This document shows positions 31,661 through 40,984 of a stretch of DNA of 64,000 bases, one piece after another; within the stretch, counting starts at the first letter, position 1, and each line of letters starts with the position of its first letter. Location: assembly GCF_000328705.1 (NCBI RefSeq), contig NC_019673.1, forward strand, positions 124,001-188,000, written 5' to 3'. Made by a program: the position numbers and the translations under genes. Under the pieces are notes generated by a model. The model worked only from the letters and a program-made list of their open reading frames with translations. It was not told the DNA's origin and made no database searches. Source of the DNA: Saccharothrix espanaensis DSM 44229. Lineage in GTDB: Bacteria; Actinomycetota; Actinomycetes; Mycobacteriales; Pseudonocardiaceae.

Positions 31661-32758
31661 ATGATCCCCATCACTGTCGTTGACGTGGCGGCGGCCGAGG
31701 AGTTGGTGCTCCAGGTCCTGCGGTCCGGAGCCATCGCCCAGGGCCCCATGGTCAAGCGGTTCGAGGAGGAGTTCGGCAAGGTCGCCGGCGTCCCGCACGC
31801 GGTCGCGGTGAACAACGGCACCACGGCGCTGGTCGCCTCCCTCCAGGTGCTCGACCTCAAGCCCGGCGACGAGGTCGTGACTTCGCCGTTCACCTTCGTG
31901 GCGACGCTGAACGCGATCCTGGAGGCCGGTGCCACCGCCCGGTTCGCCGACATCTCCGAGGACGACTTCAACATCGACCCGGACGCCGTGGCCGGTGCCG
32001 TCACGCCCGCGACCAAGGTCCTGATGCCGGTCCACCTCTACGGCCAGATGGCCGACATGGGCCGGCTGGTGCCGCTGGCCGGCGAGCACGGCCTGGCGAT
32101 CGTCGAGGACGCCGCGCAGGCGGTCGGCGCGACCTTCGAGGGCAAGCCCGCCGGCAGCTTCGGCCTGGGCTGCTTCTCGCTGTACGCGACGAAGAACATC
32201 ACCACCGCCGAGGGCGGCGTGATCACCACCTCGGACGACACCCTGGCCGACCGGCTGCGCGTGCTGCGCAACCAGGGCATGCGGCAGCGCTACCAGTACG
32301 AGGTCGCGGGCCACAACTACCGGATGACCGACGTGCACGCCGCGATCGGCATCCCGCAGCTGGAGCAGCTCGCCACGATCACCGAGGCGCGGCAGCGCAA
32401 CGCCGAGGCGCTGAACAAGGGCCTGGCCGACATCACCGGCCTGCGGACGCCGCAGATCCTGCCCGGCCGCACCCACGTGTGGCACCAGTACACGGTGCTG
32501 GTCACCGACGACGCCCCGGTGAGCCGCGACGAGCTCGCCGCGAAGCTCACCGAGAAGGGCATCGGCAACGGCACCTACTACCCCAAGACGGTCTTCGACT
32601 ACGACTGCTACCGGGACAACCCGAACGTCGTGATCTCCGACGTGCCGGTGGCCGAGCGGGTCGCCCGCCAGGCGCTGTCGCTGCCGGTGCACCCGAAGCT
32701 GACCGACGCCGACCTGGACGCGGTCGTGGGCGCGGTGCGCGAGGTGCTGGGCGCATGA
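31661..32758 (+). CDS. DegT/DnrJ/EryC1/StrS-family sugar aminotransferase
   Basis: 365 aa PLP enzyme acting on nucleotide-sugar ketones. PLP lysine K178 in YATKNITTAEGG; VEDAAQAVGA carries the cofactor aspartate; NNGTTALVASLQ and RNQGMRQRYQYEVAGHNYRMTD are typical. ATG 31661 with GGAGAG about 9 nt upstream. The Gfo/Idh gene overlaps its stop (ATGA), a pairing that oxidises C3 of a UDP-sugar and then transaminates it (compare GnnA/GnnB or WlbA/WbpB with WbpE). This suggests production of a 3-amino-3-deoxy sugar nucleotide. Confidence 0.92.
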   Translation: MIPITVVDVAAAEELVLQVLRSGAIAQGPMVKRFEEEFGKVAGVPHAVAVNNGTTALVASLQVLDLKPGDEVVTSPFTFVATLNAILEAGATARFADISEDDFNIDPDAVAGAVTPATKVLMPVHLYGQMADMGRLVPLAGEHGLAIVEDAAQAVGATFEGKPAGSFGLGCFSLYATKNITTAEGGVITTSDDTLADRLRVLRNQGMRQRYQYEVAGHNYRMTDVHAAIGIPQLEQLATITEARQRNAEALNKGLADITGLRTPQILPGRTHVWHQYTVLVTDDAPVSRDELAAKLTEKGIGNGTYYPKTVFDYDCYRDNPNVVISDVPVAERVARQALSLPVHPKLTDADLDAVVGAVREVLGA

Positions 32759-33723
32759 GCACGCCGAAGATCGCCCTCGTGGGCGTGGGCTCCATGGGGT
32801 CGCTGCACGCCCGGGTCACCGGCCAGAGCGAGCGCTGTGAGCTGGCCCGCATCGTCGACCCGCGCCAGGACGTCGGCCAGCAGGTCGCCGAGCTGTACGG
32901 CGCGGCCTGGACGCCGGAGATCGGCGACCTGTCCGACGTGGACGCGGTCATCCTCGCGTCGGCCACCGAGACCCACTACGGGCTGGCGCTGGAGGTCCTG
33001 AACCAGGGCAAGCCGCTGCTGGTGGAGAAGCCGGTGTGCGCCGACCTCGCGCAGACCGAGGAGGTGCTGGCGCTCGCCGCGCAGCGCGGCCTGCCGATCA
33101 TGTGCGGCCTGCTGGAGCGCTACAACCCGGCCGTCATGACGGCGCTGGACCTGCTCACCGAGCCGGTGTACGTCTCGGCCGTGCGGCACTCGCCCTACGC
33201 GCCGCGCATCCGCACCGGTGTCGCGTGGGACCTGCTGGTGCACGACGTCGACCTGGCGATCCGCTGCATGGGCGGCGCGGAGCCGAACAACTTCTCGGCG
33301 GGCGTCGGCCAGTTCCACCCGGACTCGGTGCCCGGCGCGGAGGACGTGGTCAACACCCTGCTGGGCTTCCCGTCGGGCGCGATCGCCTCGGTGTCGGCCA
33401 GCCGGATCGGGCAGCGCAAGATCCGCACGCTGTCGATCACCGAGCTGGACCGGCTGATCGAGGTCGACCTGCTGACCCGCAACATCACGATCTACCACCA
33501 CGTGTCCCAGGACGCCGCGACGCCGGACGGCCGGGGCTACCGCCAGCAGGCGATCATCGAGATCCCGGAGCTGGTCACCGCCCGCGAGCCGCTGGCCACC
33601 CAGCTCGACCGCTTCCTGGAGCTGATCGCCGGGAAGGTCGACGCGGACGCCGAGCGGGCGTCGATCCTGCCCTCGCACCGGGCCGTGGCCTCGGTGCGGG
33701 CGCAGTCGACCGCCGCCCGATGA
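32755..33723 (+). CDS. Gfo/Idh/MocA-family sugar dehydrogenase
   Basis: 322 aa NAD(P)-dependent oxidoreductase. Rossmann motif ALVGVGSMGSLHARV, E-K-P catalytic region LLVEKPVCADLAQT, and DLLVHDVDLAIRCMG with the active-site His. Coupled by overlap to the aminotransferase, so together they likely convert a UDP-sugar to a 3-keto and then a 3-amino derivative. Resembles UDP-GlcNAc(A) 3-dehydrogenases. It is followed by a large membrane transferase, so the product probably feeds the surface polysaccharide. Confidence 0.9.
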   Translation: MSTPKIALVGVGSMGSLHARVTGQSERCELARIVDPRQDVGQQVAELYGAAWTPEIGDLSDVDAVILASATETHYGLALEVLNQGKPLLVEKPVCADLAQTEEVLALAAQRGLPIMCGLLERYNPAVMTALDLLTEPVYVSAVRHSPYAPRIRTGVAWDLLVHDVDLAIRCMGGAEPNNFSAGVGQFHPDSVPGAEDVVNTLLGFPSGAIASVSASRIGQRKIRTLSITELDRLIEVDLLTRNITIYHHVSQDAATPDGRGYRQQAIIEIPELVTAREPLATQLDRFLELIAGKVDADAERASILPSHRAVASVRAQSTAAR

Positions 33724-33768
33724 CCACCCGCCCGCCGGAGATGCCGCGAAGGCAGTGAGGAATCGCGG

Positions 33769-35682
33769 ATGATCGTGCTGGTCGTCCTGGCCTACTGGGT
33801 GCCGGGCCTCGCCTTGGGGCTCGCACTCCGATTACGGGGCTGGACCCTGGCCGCGATCGCGCCGGCGCTGACCTTCGGCGTGGTCGCGCTGGCCGTGGTC
33901 GTGCTGCCCCGGGTCGGCCTGACCTGGACCCCGTTCACCGCCCTGGCGTGGGCGGCGCTGCTGGTGGCGCTCGCCGGCGTCGCGGCGTGGCTGGTGCACC
34001 GGCGCACGCCGGCCGAGCCGGCCGAGCCCGTCGCGAAGCGGGGCCGCCGGGACCACGTGGTGGTCGGTGTCGGTGTCGCGCTGGGCGTGGCGTGGGGAGT
34101 GTTCACGTACCTGCGCGGCGTGAAGTCCGTGACCTCGGTCAACCAGGACTGGGACGCGCCGTACCACGGCAGCGCCATCCGGTGGATCGCCGAGCACGGC
34201 AACCTGTCGCCGGCCGACCTGGCGACGCTGGCCAACACCCCCGGCAAGCCCGGCTACTTCTACCCGAACACCTACCACGCGCTGCTCGCGCCGGTGTTCG
34301 ACACCGGCGCGCTCGACATGGCGGTGCTGCTGCACTTCGCCGCGATGATGGTGCTACTGGCGTGGCCGCTGGGCATCGCCGCGTTCGGCCTGGCGTGGCG
34401 GCTCCCGCCGGTCGCGGTGGCCGTGGCGGCGACCGTGTCGGCGTGGTTCGGCACGTTCCCGTACGACCTGCTGTGGCGCGGCCCGCTGTGGCCGTACGTG
34501 GCCGCGGTGGCGCTGGTGCCCGCGGTGCTGGCGCTGCTCAAACCGCTGGTCGACGGGCAGCGCGGGATCGGTGTGCCGGTCGCCGTCGCGGTGGCCCTGG
34601 CCGGGCTCCTCGGCCTGCACACCAGCCTGGCGTTCGTGATCGCCGTCTACGTCGTGCTGCTGCTGCTCGCGCTGTTGCTGCGGCTGGAGAAGACCGACTG
34701 GAAGCGGTCGTGGCGGCCGATCGCGCTGACCGGCGCGCTCGCCGCCGTGCTCGGGCTGCCGGTCGTGCTGCCCGCGCTGGTGAACGTCGGCGGCATCACC
34801 GGGGCCGAGTGGCCGGTGCTGGGCACGACGGTCGGCGGGCTGGTCCAGGGCGCCCTGTTCTCCTCCAGCGACCCGCCGCCGTTCTACTGGGTGGGCGTGC
34901 CCGCGCTGCTGGGCGTGCTGCTGCTGGTGTGGCGGCGGCGGCTCGTGTGGGCGGTCGGCGCGTACGCGGTGTTCGTGTTGATGTTCGCCTCCGCCGTGTC
35001 GCACAAGCTGCCGTTCCTGTCCGTGCTGACCGGGCCGTTCTACAACGACGCGTGGCGCATCGCCGCGCTGCTGCCGCTGGTGGGCGCGATCGCCGTGGGT
35101 GAGTTCGCCCACGCGGTGGGCAGCGGGGTCGCCGCGCTGCTCAAGCGGCGCGTGGGCCGGCGGTGGACCACGACCGCGCTGCCGCTGGGCGCGACCGCCG
35201 TCGTGGTCGTAGTGCTGGCCGTGGGCAGCGGCGGCTACCTGGCCAAGAACACCACCCGCCTGGCGTGGCACTACACGGGCGACGTGGTCAGCGGCGACGA
35301 GGTGCAGGCGTACCGGTGGCTGGGCGAGCACGCCCGGCCGGGCGAGGTCGTGGCCAACGACGTCCGGGACGGCGCGGTGTGGATGTACCCGTTGGCCGGC
35401 GCGACGCCGCTGAACTGGAGCTACTACGGGCCGCCGGGCACCAGCGACGCCTGGTGGCTGGAGCAGAACCTCAACCACCTGGACAGCGACCCGAAGGTGC
35501 GGGAGCTGGTCGACCGGAACCGCGTCCGGTACGCCGTGCTGGGTGCGGGCATGGTCCAGCAGAAGGGCGAGCGGTCTCCCGGGCTGCGCGACCTCGACTC
35601 GGTCAAGCACCTGCGCAAGGCGTACGAGAACGCCGGCGCGGTGGTGTACGAGGTGCTCCCGGCGGGGGCCGCCCGACCCTGA
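33769..35682 (+). CDS. Large GT-C-like membrane protein (DUF6541-like), copy 1
   Basis: 637 aa with about 12-14 helices. Between helices near residue 120 is SVNQDWDAPYHGSAIRWIAEHG, a loop containing acidic residues like a GT-C active site, then YFYPNTYHALLAP, RGPLWPYVAA, GLHTSLAFVIA and a soluble C-terminal domain. The paralogue at 38243-40198 shares these motifs. Size, topology and company resemble the mycobacterial Rv3779 transferase that adds galactosamine to arabinogalactan. ATG 33769 with GAGG upstream. Donor and acceptor are inferred from context only. Confidence 0.75.
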   Translation: MIVLVVLAYWVPGLALGLALRLRGWTLAAIAPALTFGVVALAVVVLPRVGLTWTPFTALAWAALLVALAGVAAWLVHRRTPAEPAEPVAKRGRRDHVVVGVGVALGVAWGVFTYLRGVKSVTSVNQDWDAPYHGSAIRWIAEHGNLSPADLATLANTPGKPGYFYPNTYHALLAPVFDTGALDMAVLLHFAAMMVLLAWPLGIAAFGLAWRLPPVAVAVAATVSAWFGTFPYDLLWRGPLWPYVAAVALVPAVLALLKPLVDGQRGIGVPVAVAVALAGLLGLHTSLAFVIAVYVVLLLLALLLRLEKTDWKRSWRPIALTGALAAVLGLPVVLPALVNVGGITGAEWPVLGTTVGGLVQGALFSSSDPPPFYWVGVPALLGVLLLVWRRRLVWAVGAYAVFVLMFASAVSHKLPFLSVLTGPFYNDAWRIAALLPLVGAIAVGEFAHAVGSGVAALLKRRVGRRWTTTALPLGATAVVVVVLAVGSGGYLAKNTTRLAWHYTGDVVSGDEVQAYRWLGEHARPGEVVANDVRDGAVWMYPLAGATPLNWSYYGPPGTSDAWWLEQNLNHLDSDPKVRELVDRNRVRYAVLGAGMVQQKGERSPGLRDLDSVKHLRKAYENAGAVVYEVLPAGAARP

Positions 35683-35728
35683 CGCCCCCCTGGGAGCCCC
35701 GGCCCCCGGTCGCTGGATACTGTGAGGC

Positions 35729-36736
35729 GTGACGAGCCGGAGCAACGTTCCCAGCCTCAGCATTGTCATCCCGGTGTACAACGAGCCGGACTGGATCGGA
35801 CGCTCGGTCGGCGCCCTGCGCGTCGCCCTGGAGAACGCCCGGTGGGACGCCGAGATCGTCGTCGTGGACGACGGCAGCACCGACGACACCCCCGCGCGGC
35901 TCGCCGAGCTGCCCGGCGTGACGGTGCTGACCCAGCCCAACGGCGGCCGGTTCGCCGCCCGCCTGGCCGGCATCACCAAGGCGTCCGGCGACCTGGTGCT
36001 GATGCTCGACAGCCGGGTGATCATGGACCCCGGTTCGCTGGTGTTCCTGCGCGACCAGCTGGCCGAGCACCCCGAGCGCACGGTGTGGAACGGCCACATC
36101 AACGCCGACACCACCGGCAACCCGTACGGGGCCTTCATGCAGGGCCTGGTCGCCGTCGCCTGGCGGCGGTACGCGGCCGACCCCCGGCTGACCTCGTTCA
36201 CCGCCGAGGACTTCGACGCCTACCCCAAGGGCACCACGCTGTTCGTCGCGCCGCGCAAGGTGCTCGAAGAGGCCGCGATGTCGTTCTCGTCGCTCTACGA
36301 CGACGTGCGGCTGGCCAGCGACGACACCCGGATGCTGCGCTGGATCGCCGAGCAGGGCCCGATCTTCATCGCGCCCGGCTTCGCCGCCGAGTACAACAGC
36401 CGCGACTCGCTGCCGAAGTTCACCAAGCACGCCTACTTCCGCGGCAGCACGTTCGTGGACGGCTACCTCGACTCGCCCGGCCCGGTGCGCAACGCCGCGT
36501 TCGCCGCGGCCGGCGTCGGCGTGGCCGGGCTGGTCCTGTTGCTGCGCAAGCCGAAGCTCGCGGTCGCGCTGGCCGCGGCCGGTTCCGCGGCGGCGGGCGC
36601 GGTGGTGCGCAAGAGCGGCGGGACCAAGGACCAGTCGCTGGCCGTCGCCAAGCTGCTGACGCTGTTCGCGGCGTGCTTCGGCGCGGGCGCGGCGCGCGGC
36701 CTGGCCCTGGCGTTGCGCAAACGGCTCGGCAGGTGA
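35729..36736 (+). CDS. Family 2 glycosyltransferase with C-terminal membrane helices
   Basis: 335 aa. Catalytic GT-A domain: LSIVIPVYNEPDWIGRSVG, IVVVDDGSTDDTPARL, and MLDSRVIMDPGS in place of the usual D-x-D; acceptor-side residues SDDTRMLRWI. Two hydrophobic segments (about residues 255-290) suggest membrane association. GTG 35729 sits 7 nt after GATACT, a possible leaderless start. It overlaps the flippase-like gene by 4 bp. Acceptor and sugar unknown; the altered D-x-D (D-S-R) is unusual. Confidence 0.85.
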   Translation: MTSRSNVPSLSIVIPVYNEPDWIGRSVGALRVALENARWDAEIVVVDDGSTDDTPARLAELPGVTVLTQPNGGRFAARLAGITKASGDLVLMLDSRVIMDPGSLVFLRDQLAEHPERTVWNGHINADTTGNPYGAFMQGLVAVAWRRYAADPRLTSFTAEDFDAYPKGTTLFVAPRKVLEEAAMSFSSLYDDVRLASDDTRMLRWIAEQGPIFIAPGFAAEYNSRDSLPKFTKHAYFRGSTFVDGYLDSPGPVRNAAFAAAGVGVAGLVLLLRKPKLAVALAAAGSAAAGAVVRKSGGTKDQSLAVAKLLTLFAACFGAGAARGLALALRKRLGR

Positions 36737-37998
36737 GCGCCGCGCCGGTGACCGGCCGGTCCCTGGGCACCGTCGGCATCGCGACCCTGGTCGCGGCCGT
36801 CCTGGGCTACCCGCTGCTGGTCGTCACGGCGCGGGTGCTCTCCCCGCTCGACAACGAGGTCTTCCTCACCTTCTGGGGCCTGCTGTTCGGGGCCGGCGCG
36901 GTGATGTCGACCATCGAGCAGGAGGTGTCCCGGCAGACCACGCTCGCCGACGTGGCCGGCAAGCGGGCCGGGTTCGGCGTGGCGCAGGTCGTGGCCGTGT
37001 GCGCGGTGGCCGTGCTGGTGCTCGGCCTGGTCGTGCTGCTGCCGCCGGTCAGCTCCCGGCTGTTCGGCGACGGCGGCGGGTCCATCGCCCTGGCCGCCGC
37101 CGGCGGCGCGCTCGGCTTCGCGCTCCAGTTCGGGCTGCGCGGGCTGCTCCTGGGCAGCGGGCAGGTCAAGCCCTACAGCGCGCTGGTGGTGGTCGAGCCG
37201 CTGATCCGGGCCGTGCTGCTGGGCGGTTTCGTGGTGGCCGGCCTCAACGGCCTGGTGCCGCTGACCATCGCGGTCGCCGCCGGGTCGCTGGCCTGGCTGG
37301 TGTTCGCCTGGCGGGCCCGCCCGCTGGTCGACCTGCGCGGCGACCGCGAGCCGTGGGCGGTCGTCGCCCGGCGGATGGTCGTGCTCATGCTCGGCGCGGG
37401 GCTGGTGGCCAGCGTGCTCACCGGCTACCCGGCGGTCGCCAAGCTGTTCAAGTCCCCCGCGGACGGCGATTCGCTGACCGCCCTGTTCCTCACCCTGACC
37501 GTCGCCCGGCTGCCGCTGCTGCTGCTCTCGCCCGTCCAGGCGCTGGCCGTGCCGACCGTCGTGCGGCTCTCGGTCGACGCGGCCGGCCGGCGTCGGCTCC
37601 GGGCACTGCTGGCCAAGGGCGCGGCCGCCGCGGTCGGCGTCGCCGCGCTCGGCGCGGGGCTCGGCGCGCTGTTGGGGCCGTGGGTCATCCCGCTGGTGTT
37701 CAGCGCCAAGTACCTGGTCGAGTCCTGGGTCGTCGCCGGGCTGGTGTGGTCGTCGGTCGTGCTGGGCGCGGTGATGCTGCTGGCGGCGGTGCTGGTGGCG
37801 CGCAAGCAGGTCGGCGCGCAGCTCGTGCTGTGGGCGGTCGTCGCCGCGACGAGCGTGCTCGTGCTCTGGTTGTGGCCCGCGGACATCGTCGTGCGGGCGG
37901 TCCTCGGACTGGTCGTCGCGCCCACGGTCGGGCTCGCGCTGGGCGCGTGGCTGGTGCTCCGCGAACGCGCCGGCGACACCGTCGAGGCGAGTGGTTAG
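36733..37998 (+). CDS. Polysaccharide/lipid flippase-like membrane protein (MATE/Wzx superfamily)
   Basis: 421 aa with about 12 predicted helices and weak charge, compatible with the MOP superfamily (Wzx, MurJ, MATE). The N-terminus starts GIATLVAAVLGYPLLVVTARVLSP; the second half repeats a similar helix pattern. It overlaps the GT2 gene at GTGA, so the two are coupled. By position it recalls Rv3630 of M. tuberculosis, next to ppgS. Probably flips a polyprenyl-linked sugar; substrate not shown. Confidence 0.7.
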   Translation: MSAAPVTGRSLGTVGIATLVAAVLGYPLLVVTARVLSPLDNEVFLTFWGLLFGAGAVMSTIEQEVSRQTTLADVAGKRAGFGVAQVVAVCAVAVLVLGLVVLLPPVSSRLFGDGGGSIALAAAGGALGFALQFGLRGLLLGSGQVKPYSALVVVEPLIRAVLLGGFVVAGLNGLVPLTIAVAAGSLAWLVFAWRARPLVDLRGDREPWAVVARRMVVLMLGAGLVASVLTGYPAVAKLFKSPADGDSLTALFLTLTVARLPLLLLSPVQALAVPTVVRLSVDAAGRRRLRALLAKGAAAAVGVAALGAGLGALLGPWVIPLVFSAKYLVESWVVAGLVWSSVVLGAVMLLAAVLVARKQVGAQLVLWAVVAATSVLVLWLWPADIVVRAVLGLVVAPTVGLALGAWLVLRERAGDTVEASG

Positions 37999-38242
37999 GC
38001 CCCCGTGTCCGACTCCCGTCGAGTTCCGGTCGTTCTGCCGGCGTCGCACGAAGAAAACCGCGTCGAACGCAGATCGGTGATCCGTCCGGCTGTCGGTTCG
38101 CTGTTCGAACAGGCGATCGAAAGGGTGTTCGGGGCCGGTGCGGTGGGCGGCAGGGCGGGAAATCGGTGAATCGGCGTACGGGTATTCTGCGCCTGCGGCG
38201 GGCAATGCACCCGCGACTACCAGGTGACAGGTTGCGACTTCG

Positions 38243-40198
38243 ATGAGTGCGGTGCTGGTACTACTGCTGTGCTGGTTGCCTGGCCTGGTGTTCGGGCTGG
38301 CGCTCGGCTTGCGTGGCTGGGTGCTGGCGGCGGGCGCGCCGGCCTTCACCTACGGCCTGGTCTCCCTCGGCGGGCTCCTCCTCGGGCAACTGGGTGTCTC
38401 CTGGACGCTGCTCACCTTCGGCGCCTGGGCGCTGGTGGCCTCGGTGCTCGCGCTGGTCGCGACGCTGGTCTGGCGCCGGCTGCGCGGACCCGCCCAGCCG
38501 GCGCCGGACCAGCCGGCCGAGGACGTCGTCCGGCGCTCGGTGCGGGACAACCTGGTCGTCGTCGCCGGCCTCGCGGTCGGTCTCGCGGTGGGCGTCGTCA
38601 CCTACCTGCGCGGCATCGGCAGCCTCTCCCGGCTCAGCCAGGACTGGGACGCGCCGCACCACGGCAACCTCATCCGCTGGTTCGCCGAGCACCAGTCCTC
38701 CGTGGTGGCCAACGCGGGCATGATCGGCAACCAGCCGGACTCCACCAGCTACTTCTACCCCAGCACCTACCACAAGCTGCTCGCGCTGCTGCTGGACCAG
38801 GCGGGCCTCGGGATGCCCGAGCTGCTCAACTCGGGCGCGCTCGTCACCGTGGTGAGCTGGCCGATCGGGATCGCGGCGATGGGCCTGGCGTGGCGGCTGT
38901 CGCCGCTGACGGTGGCGTTCGCGGCGGCCGTGTCGACCTGGTTCTCCCCGTTCCCCTACGACTCGCTGTGGCGCGGGCCGCTCTGGCCGTACCTGGCGGG
39001 CATCGCCCTGCTGCCGGCCCTGCTGGCGCTCACCCGCCTGCTGTTCGAGCCGCGCGGCATCACCGGCCCGGTGGCCATCGCGGTGGTCCTGGCCGGGCTG
39101 GTCGGCCTGCACACCAGCCTCGCGTTCATCGTGTTCGGCCTCTACCTGGTCATCCTGGTGTCCTGCGCGTTCCGGTGGACGCCGATCGACTGGCGGCGGG
39201 CCTGGCCGTCCCTGGTGGCGGTGGCCGTGCTCGGCGTGCTGGCGGCGGTGCCGATGATCCTGCCCGCGCTGGGCAACGCGGCCGGCGTGACCGCCGCGAT
39301 CTGGAACTCCGAGGCCACCCCGGCGGGCGCCCTCGGCCAGACCATCACCTTCTCGGGCGTGGTGGTCTTCCCGCAGTGGTGGATCGGGCCCGCCGCGTTC
39401 GCCGGCATGTGGTGCATGGTCCGCCAGCGGCTGATGCTGTGGCTGGTCGCCGCGTACGTGGTGTTCGGCGGGCTCTACGCGGCCACCGTGTCGTTGGAAT
39501 CGCCGCTCATCCACAAGCTGACCGGCCCGTTCTACAACGACCACTGGCGGCTCGCGGTCATGCTGCCGCTGTTCGGCTCGATCTCGTTCGGCGTCTTCGT
39601 CGTCACCTTCGGCGGGTGGCTGGTCGGCAAGTGGGGCGCCCGGCTGCCCGCGAAGTGGCCCGCCGGCCGGGTCGCGGTCGCCGCCAGCCTGGTGCTGTTC
39701 CTGGTGATCGGCGTGATGAGCGGCGCGTACGTGAAGCGCAACGTCGACCGGCTGGCGCAGACCTACCAGGACGGCCCCACGGTCAGCTCCGGCGAGCAGG
39801 ACGCCTACCGCTGGCTCGCCCAGCGGGTGCGGCCGGGCGAGCGGGTGATGAACGACGTGACCGACGGCTCCGCGTGGATGTACGCGGTGGCGAAGGTCGA
39901 GCCCGTGGTGTGGTCGTTCTACGGCGCGCCGGACGGCTCGACCGAGAGCTACCTCGTCGCGAACCTGCGGTTGATCAACGTCGATCCCAAGGTGCGCGAG
40001 GGGCTGGACCGGCTCAAGGTCCGCTACGTGATCCTCGGCAAGGGCTTCGTGCGCCCGTGGGGCAACCGGGCCAGGGGGCTGTACAGCCTGCCGCTCGTCA
40101 AGGGTTTCCACCAGGTCTACCGGACCGACGATGCGACGATCTACGAGATCGAAGGTCAGCAAGACGTGGCCACGAGTCCGGCCCCGGCCGGGCGCTGA
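38243..40198 (+). CDS. Large GT-C-like membrane protein (DUF6541-like), copy 2
   Basis: 651 aa, paralogue of 33769-35682. Shared anchors: RLSQDWDAPHHGNLIRWFAE, SYFYPSTYHKLLA, SLWRGPLWPYLAG, GLHTSLAFIVFGLY and KLTGPFYNDHWRLAVMLPLFG. Both contain an acidic loop after helix 3 or 4 and a soluble C-terminus (AQRVRPGERVMNDVTDGSAWM), so the two likely have the same reaction type but different sugar or acceptor. The ATG at 38243 has a weak ribosome site. It is directly followed by the PpgS-like gene, which would supply a polyprenyl-phosphate sugar donor for a GT-C enzyme. Confidence 0.75.
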   Translation: MSAVLVLLLCWLPGLVFGLALGLRGWVLAAGAPAFTYGLVSLGGLLLGQLGVSWTLLTFGAWALVASVLALVATLVWRRLRGPAQPAPDQPAEDVVRRSVRDNLVVVAGLAVGLAVGVVTYLRGIGSLSRLSQDWDAPHHGNLIRWFAEHQSSVVANAGMIGNQPDSTSYFYPSTYHKLLALLLDQAGLGMPELLNSGALVTVVSWPIGIAAMGLAWRLSPLTVAFAAAVSTWFSPFPYDSLWRGPLWPYLAGIALLPALLALTRLLFEPRGITGPVAIAVVLAGLVGLHTSLAFIVFGLYLVILVSCAFRWTPIDWRRAWPSLVAVAVLGVLAAVPMILPALGNAAGVTAAIWNSEATPAGALGQTITFSGVVVFPQWWIGPAAFAGMWCMVRQRLMLWLVAAYVVFGGLYAATVSLESPLIHKLTGPFYNDHWRLAVMLPLFGSISFGVFVVTFGGWLVGKWGARLPAKWPAGRVAVAASLVLFLVIGVMSGAYVKRNVDRLAQTYQDGPTVSSGEQDAYRWLAQRVRPGERVMNDVTDGSAWMYAVAKVEPVVWSFYGAPDGSTESYLVANLRLINVDPKVREGLDRLKVRYVILGKGFVRPWGNRARGLYSLPLVKGFHQVYRTDDATIYEIEGQQDVATSPAPAGR

Positions 40199-40201
40199 GG
40201 T

Positions 40202-40975
40202 GTGTCCGAGCCGAAGAGAAGGGTTGTCGAGGTGCCGGGAACGGTAACGCCGACCGACCGCGTGCTGATCGTGCTGCCCGCGCTGAACGAGTCGGGCAAC
40301 GTGGCCTCGGTGGTCGCCAAGGTCAAGGCCGCCATGCCCGAGGCCGGCGTGCTCGTGGTGGACGACGGGTCCACCGACGACACGTCCGAGCGGGCCAGGG
40401 CGGCGGGTGCCGACGTGGCGCGGCTGGTGGTCAACCTCGGGGTCGGCGGCGCGATGCGGACCGGGTTCCGGTACGCCCTGCGCAACGGGTACTCCGTGGT
40501 CGTCCAGGTCGACGCGGACGGCCAGCACGACCCGGACGAGCTCGCGGCGCTGCTGCGCGGGCTGGACGAGGCCGACATCGTGATCGGCTCCCGGTTCGCG
40601 GGCAAGGGCGACTACAAGGCGGGCGGACCGCGCCGGTGGGCGATGGTCGTGCTCTCCGTGGTGCTGTCCCGGCTCGCGAAGACCAAGCTGAGCGACGTGA
40701 CCTCGGGGTTCAAGGCCTCCGGCCCCCGGGCGGTCGCGCTGTTCGCGGACAACTACCCGGCCGAGTACCTCGGCGACACCATCGAGGCGCTGGTGCTCGC
40801 GCTGCGGGGTGGCCTGGTGGTCAAGGAGATACCGGTGGTCATGCTGGAACGCCAGTCCGGCACCCCCAGCACCTCACCCGTCCGGTCGGCGGTCTACCTC
40901 GGTCGCGCCGGCCTCGCCCTGTTGCTCGCCCTCGTCCGCCGCGCCCCGGCCGACGACCGGTCCGACGCTGCCTAG
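40202..40975 (+). CDS. Polyprenyl-phosphate glycosyltransferase, PpgS/DPM1-like
   Basis: 257 aa soluble GT2. LIVLPALNESGNVASVV, VLVVDDGSTDDTSE, metal motif VQVDADGQHDP, and VIGSRFAGKGDYKAGG; C-terminal SGTPSTSPVRSAVYL. It transfers a sugar from a nucleotide donor onto polyprenyl phosphate. The immediately following DUF2304 gene is the pattern seen for Rv3631 (PpgS, polyprenyl-phospho-GalNAc synthase) and its partner Rv3632, which supports that assignment. The product would be the donor for the DUF6541-like membrane proteins. Confidence 0.82.
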   Translation: MSEPKRRVVEVPGTVTPTDRVLIVLPALNESGNVASVVAKVKAAMPEAGVLVVDDGSTDDTSERARAAGADVARLVVNLGVGGAMRTGFRYALRNGYSVVVQVDADGQHDPDELAALLRGLDEADIVIGSRFAGKGDYKAGGPRRWAMVVLSVVLSRLAKTKLSDVTSGFKASGPRAVALFADNYPAEYLGDTIEALVLALRGGLVVKEIPVVMLERQSGTPSTSPVRSAVYLGRAGLALLLALVRRAPADDRSDAA

Positions 40976-40984
40976 GAGATCGCG

